A stretch of DNA of 6,570 nucleotides, taken from positions 1-6,570 of the forward strand of contig JAJXXD010000181.1 in assembly GCA_021781285.1 (NCBI GenBank), read 5' to 3'. Source of the DNA: a bacterium. GTDB lineage: Bacteria; SZUA-79; Acidulodesulfobacterales; Acidulodesulfobacteraceae. The position numbers and the translations under genes are program-made. Numbering within the stretch: position 1 is the first letter of the stretch; every line of letters starts with the position of its first letter. Below are positions 1 to 5,231 of this stretch, piece after piece. The notes below the pieces were generated by a model. The model was not told the DNA's origin. It saw only the letters and a program-made list of their open reading frames with translations, and searched no databases.

Positions 1-54
1 AGTTAAAAACCTAATTTCTAAATAAGTAAGAAATATCTAAAAGGTAATTGGATT

Positions 55-90
55 CGAACACCCGCAGCGCGAAGCGCGTCTGGGGGTTCG
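55..90. repeat. Imperfect hairpin, unit 1
   Basis: Outer arms CGAAC-a-CCC (55-63) and GGG-GTTCG (84-90) pair with single-base bulges. An inner stem CAGCGCG / CGCG-t-CTG closes on a short AAG loop. The inner stem could be a relic of the long variable arm of a class II (Ser or Leu) tRNA, since it lies immediately before a GGGGG-TTCG T-arm start. No U-tract follows on either strand, so it is not a standard terminator. Confidence 0.5.
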
Positions 91-135
91 TCGTTTTTAG
101 CGTCCTTAAGGACGCTCATCCCTCTCTCTCCGCCA
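82..135 (+). pseudogene. tRNA-Ser-like 3' end, T-loop interrupted
   Basis: GGGGG (82-86) and CCCTC (120-124) make a five-pair T-stem with one G-U. They are followed by a seven-base acceptor strand TCTCTCC (125-131), a discriminator G (132) and an encoded CCA (133-135). TCTCTCC-G-CCA is the typical 3' end of a bacterial serine tRNA whose 5' end would read GGAGAGA. The T-loop should be TTCGAAT but reads TTCG (87-90), then 27 nt (91-117), then AT (118-119). No GGAGAGA 5' acceptor strand or recognisable D- and anticodon arms lie upstream in 1-81, so this is a fragment, not a functional gene. It could instead be the tRNA-end part of an old integration site. Confidence 0.55.
99..116. repeat. Perfect 18-bp palindrome
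   Basis: AGCGTCCTTAAGGACGCT equals its own reverse complement. It forms most of the segment that splits the tRNA-Ser-like T-loop. Five T residues precede it on the plus strand, so on the minus strand it is followed by A residues; this is the wrong arrangement for a rho-independent terminator on either strand. It could be a small palindromic insertion element or a protein-binding site. Confidence 0.8.
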
Positions 136-146
136 GTTAAAAACGC

Positions 147-174
147 CGTCATTGCGAGCGCAGCGAAGCAATCC
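147..174. repeat. REP-like interspersed element
   Basis: The segment begins CGTCATTGCGAGCG and ends GCGAAGCAATCC. ATTGC (151-155) and GCAAT (168-172) form the outer stem. It matches the common class of short palindromic repeats reading 'GTCATTGCGAG...CGAAGCAATC' that are scattered between genes in many bacterial genomes. It sits in the leader of the second tandem unit and explains most of that unit's extra length. Copy number elsewhere in this genome cannot be seen from here. Confidence 0.65.
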
Positions 175-224
175 ATTATTTAAAAACAATCAAGTAAGAA
201 TAATCAATGAAGGGTATTCGGATT

Positions 225-265
225 CGAACCCCCGGTAAGGGCGATAGCCCGCAAGGGGAAGTTCG
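225..265. repeat. Imperfect hairpin, unit 2
   Basis: CGAAC (225-229) pairs with GTTCG (261-265), CCCC (230-233) with GGGG (255-258), and an inner GGGC-GATA-GCCC (239-250) forms a tetraloop hairpin. Read on the minus strand it gives GGGC-TATC-GCCC, a spacer, then GGGGG-TTCGAAT-CC, which looks like the variable arm and T-arm of a class II tRNA. The next bases (GAATACCC) do not pair with GGGGG, so the T-stem is not completed. It is the counterpart of the hairpin at 55-90. No U-tract follows on the minus strand. Confidence 0.55.
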
Positions 266-305
266 CAAGGTTCAAAACTTTTCCCTAGATAAGTTAATCC
301 GCGCA

Positions 306-2750
306 TTAAGCCTGCGAATAAACACTTAGGACAAATATTTTTCTTAACTCTAAAAAACCTATTATAACTGTTGTGGTTAAGGCTGTAAGTAATAATTGCA
401 AGAGGCTGACGGGGAAAAGACCAAACCTTTCTCTCAGGAAGGGAACATATATTTCTAAAAAAAGAAATCCTACGGCTGCAAGCGACCAGAGGTTGATAAC
501 CTTATTTGAAAACATTCCTATCGAAAAAATAGATTCGTCGTCGGAGCGCGAAATAAAAACGAGGACGATATACCCGATAATCAATGACGCAAAAGCAAGC
601 GTCCGCGATTGAACAATATCAAAATTTTTGAAGCGGGTATAAAAATAAACGGAGCTTACCGCCATAAACAAAACCGCTCCTTTAATTAAAATATCTTTAA
701 CCACTTTACCGCTAATTATACTTTCTTGAGGATTGCGGGGCGGGCGGGAATAGATATTTTTTTCCCCGGGCTCGGCAACAAAACCGGTTGATGCCGCTAA
801 ATCCATAAATAATTCCAAAATAATTATTTGAATGGGGATAAGGGGGACGGGGATATATAGAAGAACCGGTATAAGAAATATAAGTATCAGCGAAACCTTC
901 ACGGAGAGATAATATTTTATTCCTTTTTGCAAATTATCAAAAAATTTCCTGCCTTCAAAAATACCATGCGCAATGGTAATATAGTTGTCGTCCGCCAAAA
1001 CAATATCTGCCGCCTCTTTAGCGGCATCCGTTCCCCTGATACCCATAGCTATGCTTATGTTTGCACTCTTTAGAGCCAAAACATCATTAATTCCATCTCC
1101 TGTGACAGCCACTATTTCTCCGTTTTTGCGGAGCGCTTGGACAATGCGGTATTTGTGCTGCGGCGTATTTCTGGCAAAAACTGAAGCGGTTTTTACGGTA
1201 TTTTGCAATTCCTCATCCGTTAAACTGTCTAAATTTTCGCCTGTTAATACATGTCCGCTTTCCGTCAAGATACCGACTTCTTTTGCTATAAAACCGGCTG
1301 TCAAAGCGTGGTCTCCGGTAACCATTATAGTTTTAATACCGGCCTCAGCCGCTTTTGCAATCGTTTCTCTTACTCCATTTCTCGGAGGATCCTCAAAACT
1401 GATTAATCCTTCAAAATCCAATTTTTTTTCAAGTTCGTTAAAACTAAGACTTTCTTCGCCCGAAACTATTTTTTTATAAGCAACCGCAATAACTCTCCTG
1501 CCTTTAGACGTTTGTTCGTTTAATTCATTTTTAATATCGTCCTTTATATCGGGGCACATAGTAAAAATTTCCTCGGGTGCGCCGCTCACGAACAATTCAT
1601 ATTCGTTTCCATTTTTTCTTATTACGGATCTCGACTTTCGCCCGTTGCCTAAATTTCTCTGGCGTACCGTTTCCTGCGGCATTACGGTTACTCCTAATTC
1701 CAAGGCTTTGCTTTTAATTTCCCGCTCCATGCCGGACAAAGAATATTGAGAAAAAGCATCGATTGCCTTTTGAATAATTGCTTTCGCTTTATCGCCGCCT
1801 CCCGGATAAAGCGAAACGATTTTCATTTTACTTTCGGTTATTGTTCCGGTTTTATCGGTAACAATTACAGTAGTATTACCCAATGTTTCGGCGGCATTAA
1901 TTTTTTTAATAAAAAAATTTTTTTTAGAGAGTGAGTAAGCGCCTAATCCTAAAACCATAGTAATAACAATCGGCAGTTCTTCGGGTATTGTAACAAAGGA
2001 CAGGGAAAGTCCCGTTAAAATCATAGTTTCTATATCAAGGCCGTTTAAAATTCCTAAAATTGTTACAAATGCAGATAAAAAGACGGCAATATAGACCAAT
2101 TTTCCCGCCAGAGATTTCATAGCTATTTGCAAAGCGGTTTTTTGGGGCTCGATCTGCTTCATCATAAAGGCGATTTCACCGAGTTTTGTATTTTTACCCG
2201 TGCCGAAAACTTCGGCCTGCCCTTCTCCCGAAACAACAACCGTACCGGCAAAAATATCTTCGCCGGATTTTTTATCAATTGGATACGATTCTCCTGTAAG
2301 CGGCGACTCATCTATTTGTAAGTCCTCGCTATGCCTGATTTTCGCATCTGCCGAAATTTTAACCCCCGGAATTAAAATTAAAATGTCTCCCGGCACAACC
2401 TCTTCCGAATTAATTTTCGATACGCCGCCGTCTCTTATAACCCTTGTTTTCGGCGCTGCAATTTTTTCCAGGGAATCAATGGCTTTTTTGGCTCTGAATT
2501 CGTTAAATGCTTCCACTGAAACAAGCAAAAAAATTACAATGAAAATTGTGACCGTGTCTTCTATCTCTCCCCAGACGCCGTATAAAAAACCGACTACCAG
2601 CAAAAGAAGAATCATGGGTTCCGCAATCTCGCGTTTGACTATGCCGAAAAGACTTATTTTTGCAGGTTTAAAAATCTGATTGCGGCCGTATTCCGATAAT
2701 TTTTTCGCAGCTTCTTTGGAAGTAAGTCCGTTGTTATATTTTTGAATCAT
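306..2750 (-). CDS. P2-like cation-transporting P-type ATPase
   Basis: An 814-residue inner-membrane pump that would use ATP to move a cation through an aspartyl-phosphate intermediate. Seen: an N-terminal cation-ATPase segment (about 5-50), actuator-domain TGES (152-155), membrane helix 4 motif PEELP (256-260), phosphorylation motif DKTGT with catalytic Asp299, SGAPE in the nucleotide domain (389-393), DPPR (454-457), TGD (478-480) and hinge TGDGIND (550-556). About ten helices are arranged 2+2+6. The length is slightly below the 850-950 usual for P2 Ca2+ pumps. There is no heavy-metal-binding N-domain and no CPC motif, so it is not a P1B metal pump. Membrane helix 4 has PEELP rather than PEGLP, helix 5 has Lys618, and helix 6 has LELFMD (645-650), so the ion is uncertain (Ca2+, H+ or another). 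The ATG is 15 bp after the permease stop with no clear Shine-Dalgarno, suggesting coupling. It is last in the operon, and no terminator is evident beyond it. Confidence 0.93.
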   Translation of the reverse strand: MIQKYNNGLTSKEAAKKLSEYGRNQIFKPAKISLFGIVKREIAEPMILLLLVVGFLYGVWGEIEDTVTIFIVIFLLVSVEAFNEFRAKKAIDSLEKIAAPKTRVIRDGGVSKINSEEVVPGDILILIPGVKISADAKIRHSEDLQIDESPLTGESYPIDKKSGEDIFAGTVVVSGEGQAEVFGTGKNTKLGEIAFMMKQIEPQKTALQIAMKSLAGKLVYIAVFLSAFVTILGILNGLDIETMILTGLSLSFVTIPEELPIVITMVLGLGAYSLSKKNFFIKKINAAETLGNTTVIVTDKTGTITESKMKIVSLYPGGGDKAKAIIQKAIDAFSQYSLSGMEREIKSKALELGVTVMPQETVRQRNLGNGRKSRSVIRKNGNEYELFVSGAPEEIFTMCPDIKDDIKNELNEQTSKGRRVIAVAYKKIVSGEESLSFNELEKKLDFEGLISFEDPPRNGVRETIAKAAEAGIKTIMVTGDHALTAGFIAKEVGILTESGHVLTGENLDSLTDEELQNTVKTASVFARNTPQHKYRIVQALRKNGEIVAVTGDGINDVLALKSANISIAMGIRGTDAAKEAADIVLADDNYITIAHGIFEGRKFFDNLQKGIKYYLSVKVSLILIFLIPVLLYIPVPLIPIQIIILELFMDLAASTGFVAEPGEKNIYSRPPRNPQESIISGKVVKDILIKGAVLFMAVSSVYFYTRFKNFDIVQSRTLAFASLIIGYIVLVFISRSDDESIFSIGMFSNKVINLWSLAAVGFLFLEIYVPFLRERFGLFPVSLLQLLLTALTTTVIIGFLELRKIFVLSVYSQA

Positions 2751-2765
2751 ACGATATTTTTGTTA

Positions 2766-3629
2766 TCAGCTGATATCCTTTTTTGCAAATATAAAGGATG
2801 ACGCAATAAACAATAAAATAGTATAGCTTAGGCCGTAAATAATTCTGTAAAAGATTGCGCCTGTAGAAATATTTACTTTGTATGCCGCTTCGGAACTTAT
2901 ATTGAATATAGAAAAGTTGGGCAGGACGGTATAAATAAAATGAACTATTGCCGCCAAGATATGGTTTGCCTGATGAACTATTACTATTTTCCCGTTTATA
3001 ATCTTTTTCACCGGCATTATTAAATCGTTCATCCTGCCGGAAATGTTGCCTATGAAAAAAACGAGTATTGCAAATATAGACGCTAAAGCCTTTGAGGTTA
3101 TTAAAGAAAAAAGCAGCGCCGCAGAAGCAATAAATATCGATTCCGTTATTATGAACAGAGCCTGAATGATAAGCGGTTGGGGCAGGGAATAAAAGATAAA
3201 CTTATCTTTAACGTTTCCGGCAGAATATCCGACCGGTACGATAAATTTATGCATAATTAAAAGGACGGCATAAAAAATCAGCATCATTATAATCGTCGAA
3301 AATATTATTGCCGACGCAAGCCCCAAAAAACGACCTATTAAATATTCCGTTCTTTTTAGCGGTCTTGTAATAGTAAGGAAAACGCTTTTCTTTTCTATAT
3401 CGTCGTAAACTACTGAAGCGCCTATAAAAATGCCTATAAAAATATTAAAAATAGATATGGCGAATATAGAAAAATCCACCATAATTCTGCCTTGATTTAT
3501 AAAACTCGTCTGGGAAACAAAGTAACTGCCGGATATAAGAATCAACGCAAATATTAAAAACGAATAAAAAATTTTGGAATTTTTTATCTCTTTAAAAGAA
3601 TACGCCGTCCCGTATAAAATCTTTTTCAT
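2766..3629 (-). CDS. ABC-2 type transporter permease
   Basis: A 287-residue polytopic membrane protein, the likely channel subunit for the ATPase encoded just upstream. About six or seven hydrophobic helices can be seen (near 19-38, 52-75, 102-128, 152-177, 180-197 and 258-281, perhaps one at 222-236). Between the second and third lies the conserved ABC-2/NosY-like cytoplasmic stretch, with YDDIEKKSVF (75-84), RPLKR (89-93) and GRFLG (99-103), the segment that couples to the ATPase. 'LPNFSIFNIS' (236-245) also fits this family. The C-terminus is short and basic (KKDIS). The start ATG has a good Shine-Dalgarno that overlaps the stop codon of the ATPase gene, 10 bp upstream. The substrate cannot be read from sequence; NosY-like permeases handle diverse cargo, and no nos genes are present here. 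Confidence 0.85.
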   Translation of the reverse strand: MKKILYGTAYSFKEIKNSKIFYSFLIFALILISGSYFVSQTSFINQGRIMVDFSIFAISIFNIFIGIFIGASVVYDDIEKKSVFLTITRPLKRTEYLIGRFLGLASAIIFSTIIMMLIFYAVLLIMHKFIVPVGYSAGNVKDKFIFYSLPQPLIIQALFIITESIFIASAALLFSLITSKALASIFAILVFFIGNISGRMNDLIMPVKKIINGKIVIVHQANHILAAIVHFIYTVLPNFSIFNISSEAAYKVNISTGAIFYRIIYGLSYTILLFIASSFIFAKKDIS

Positions 3630-3635
3630 TAAGAA

Positions 3636-3641
3636 TCCTCT
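3636..3641 (-). promoter_or_regulatory. Shine-Dalgarno overlapping upstream stop
   Basis: On the minus strand AGAGGA lies 6-7 nt before the permease ATG, and its first bases are part of the TAG stop of the ABC ATPase gene (3642-3640). A ribosome ending on the ATPase would stand on the permease ribosome-binding site, so the two subunits are probably translated in a coupled way. Confidence 0.75.
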
Positions 3642-4419
3642 AATTTTTCCTGTTTTTAAGCATTAAATCGTACAGATAAATTTCTAAGGGAGTGCTGTAT
3701 TCTGCCGGCAAACGATAATCTTTTTTCTCTTCCGCATAGCCTTCCGCCTCTTTTTCGATATCCGCAACGTCTTTATTTTTTATTAATCTGCCGTTTACGA
3801 GAACGGCGATGCTGTCGCATAATTCTTTGCTATCGGCAAGCACGTGCGAGGAGAAAAATATGGTTTTTTTTCTTTCTTTCAGTTTAAATATTATATCCTT
3901 AAACTCTTTTCGTCCGATAGGGTCTAATCCGGACAGCGGTTCGTCGAAAATTAAAATTTCCGGATCGCCTAAAATAGAAACGGCCAACGCCAGCCTCTGG
4001 GTCATTCCTTTAGAATATTTATTGGCTTGAATATTTTTTGCATAAAAAATACCGGCTAATTTTAACGCATCGTAAATTTCATCTTTATTTATTCTTTTAT
4101 CCAACAGTTTTGAATAATAATTAATAATTTCTATCCCTTTAAGCCCGCGCGGAAAACTGGGATTTTCCGGCAAATAGCCCAGTTTAAGCCTCGCCCTGTA
4201 ATCCGAAGCATTATAGCCGTTTATTTTAATATTACCACCTGACGGATTAATAAGCCCGACGATCATTTTAATCGTCGTGGATTTACCGGCGCCGTTCGGA
4301 CCGAAAAAACCCGTAACTTTTCCTTCTTCTATGTTTAAAGAAAGATTCTCTACCGCGTTCTTTTTAGTTCCAAAAAACCCGACCCTGAAATATTTAGTTA
4401 CGTTTTTTAATTCAATCAT
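3640..4419 (-). CDS. ABC transporter ATP-binding protein
   Basis: A 259-residue cytoplasmic ATPase subunit that would power the permease encoded next. Numbered from the start chosen here: Walker A GPNGAGKST (40-48), Q-loop region GYLPEN (81-86) with Glu in place of the usual Gln, signature YSKGMTQR (135-142) in place of LSGGQ, Walker B ILIFDEP (155-161) with catalytic Glu160, D-loop SGLDP, and switch His192. YLPEN and YSKGM are common in the CcmA/NatA-like ABC-2 exporter ATPases, so these are family traits rather than damage. A tail of about 40 residues follows the nucleotide-binding domain. I chose the ATG at 4419 (MIELKNVTKYF) because AAGGGA lies just before it and the protein then starts like its relatives. 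An in-frame ATG at 4431 would add MKGI and form an ATGA overlap with the upstream stop, but it lacks a clear ribosome-binding site. Confidence 0.93.
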   Translation of the reverse strand: MIELKNVTKYFRVGFFGTKKNAVENLSLNIEEGKVTGFFGPNGAGKSTTIKMIVGLINPSGGNIKINGYNASDYRARLKLGYLPENPSFPRGLKGIEIINYYSKLLDKRINKDEIYDALKLAGIFYAKNIQANKYSKGMTQRLALAVSILGDPEILIFDEPLSGLDPIGRKEFKDIIFKLKERKKTIFFSSHVLADSKELCDSIAVLVNGRLIKNKDVADIEKEAEGYAEEKKDYRLPAEYSTPLEIYLYDLMLKNRKN

Positions 4420-4422
4420 AAT

Positions 4423-4428
4423 TCCCTT
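4423..4428 (-). promoter_or_regulatory. Shine-Dalgarno deciding ABC ATPase start
   Basis: Minus-strand AAGGGA sits 3-4 nt before the ATG at 4419-4417 and overlaps the last base of the upstream gene's TGA (4430-4428). It favours the inner ATG over the one at 4431-4429, before which only AAGAATAACGC is seen. Confidence 0.6.
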
Positions 4429-5186
4429 CATGCGTTATTCTTATGTGGCAAAAACAGCTTTAAAGAATAAGGAATTTTATAATTTTTATGTTCTTTTTTA
4501 AGCGCTATCTCTTTTTTTACAGCGTTTATCCTATATTTTATTATTTGCCTTATATAAGGATTTTTGTTATTTTTATACATATCCTCAAGAAAGCCGATGG
4601 TTTTCTTGAGACTGCCGGACTTGTTGAGAAGTTTGGCATACAAAAATTCTAAGTATTTAGGACTGCCTTTCATATCGACTGCATATTTTAGGTAATATGC
4701 GGCTTTTTTGTAATTACCGAGACTGTAAAAATAGTTAAAAGCTATCAGGAACGGTATGTTCCAGTTTCCTTTAAGGCGCCGCATTCCTAATTTTAATAAT
4801 CTTATCGCTCTTCTCGGTTTTCCCGCCAAACCGAGAAGCGTTCCTCCCGCTTGATAAGCATAATTAAAATTTGGATTCAAGGAGACCGTTATAAACGATA
4901 TTTTATACATATACGGATAATGCATCTTCGCAAGTCTAAAGGACGAAACCTCCTGAACGAAAAGCGTCCAGAAATAATCGGAAGCCAAAACGTTAAAGTT
5001 TAGGTCTATGAATTTTAAAAATTCGGGTTTTACAGACGAATATCTTAAAAAAGAAACAAGTTTAAATTTTAAAGTCCGTCTGGAAAAAGCCGCGATATTA
5101 AATGAAAAAAATATTGAATAAGCTAAAAATAAAATAATAAAAAATACTATAAAACTTTTTAACAATTTATAAGCATTTATTCTCAT
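4428..5186 (-). CDS. Membrane-anchored TPR-like protein
   Basis: A 252-residue protein with one N-terminal hydrophobic segment (about 9-30) after a short basic start, which reads as a signal anchor with the rest outside the cytoplasm; there is no lipobox. The body is helical and TPR-like: 'LASDYFW' (67-73), 'LNPNFNYAYQAGGTLLGLAGKPRRAI' region (103-128), then 'IPFLIAFNYFYSLGNYKKAAYYLKYAV' region (144-170), and a further helical pair (176-203). The order DYFW, then NPNFxYAYxxGGxLL, then FNYFxxLGxYxxAAxYL recalls TPR proteins next to ABC-2 ATPase/permease pairs in Deltaproteobacteria. The C-terminus is Lys-rich. It overlaps or nearly abuts the ABC ATPase gene, so a transporter accessory role is a fair inference, not shown. 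The only AAGG upstream is 12 nt from the ATG, so initiation looks weak. Confidence 0.75.
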   Translation of the reverse strand: MRINAYKLLKSFIVFFIILFLAYSIFFSFNIAAFSRRTLKFKLVSFLRYSSVKPEFLKFIDLNFNVLASDYFWTLFVQEVSSFRLAKMHYPYMYKISFITVSLNPNFNYAYQAGGTLLGLAGKPRRAIRLLKLGMRRLKGNWNIPFLIAFNYFYSLGNYKKAAYYLKYAVDMKGSPKYLEFLYAKLLNKSGSLKKTIGFLEDMYKNNKNPYIRQIIKYRINAVKKEIALKKEHKNYKIPYSLKLFLPHKNNA

Positions 5187-5231
5187 ACATTTTATAAACC
5201 TTATGCGGATATCAAAGAATTTGGGTCCCGC

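Larger units (their letters stand above)
1..291. repeat. Two diverged tandem tRNA-like units
   Basis: This gene-free stretch is built from two related units. AGTTAA occurs at 1-6, 135-140 and 292-297 and marks the boundaries. Inside each unit AAGTAAG (24-30 and 192-198) is followed about 20 bases later by a shared block, GGTAaTTGGATTCGAACaCC at 43-62 and GGTAtTCGGATTCGAACcCC at 213-232, then by a GC-rich hairpin closed by CGAAC...GTTCG. TTCGAATCC on the minus strand is the T-loop motif of tRNAs, but the bases after it do not complete a T-stem, so neither unit is an intact tRNA gene. The spacing from AGTTAA to AAGTAAG is 23 nt in unit 1 and 57 nt in unit 2; the 34-nt excess is about the size of the REP-like element at 147-174. 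No open reading frame here looks real. Confidence 0.6.

Noticed and set aside
99..116. Palindrome as a rho-independent terminator for the operon
   Set aside because: On the minus strand the stem is followed by A residues, not U, and on the plus strand the T-run comes before the stem. It also lies about 190 bp beyond the last stop codon.
221..265. Intact minus-strand class II tRNA
   Set aside because: The variable-arm and T-arm 5' half look tRNA-like, but GGGGG cannot pair with the following CCGAA, and no acceptor, D- or anticodon arm can be assembled around it.
985..1479. Long plus-strand open frame opposite the P-type ATPase
   Set aside because: It lies wholly antisense to a gene with clear catalytic motifs, its translation shows no recognisable family, and it is the kind of open antisense frame expected from codon bias. 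The same holds for the frames at 373-612 and 2200-2679.
2764..2775. 12-bp palindrome TATCAGCTGATA across the permease stop
   Set aside because: It overlaps the last codons of the permease, has no U-tract after it, and falls in a 15-bp gap within an operon; chance is sufficient.
3640..4419. Degenerate ABC ATPase because LSGGQ is YSKGM and the Q-loop has Glu
   Set aside because: Walker A, Walker B Glu and switch His are intact, and both substitutions are common in ABC-2 exporter ATPases.
5169..5190. Seven-codon upstream reading frame (MYENKCL) overlapping the TPR-like start
   Set aside because: The ATG at 5190 is better spaced from AAGG than the gene's own ATG, but a frame this short in AT-rich DNA is expected by chance and encodes no attenuator-like codon run.
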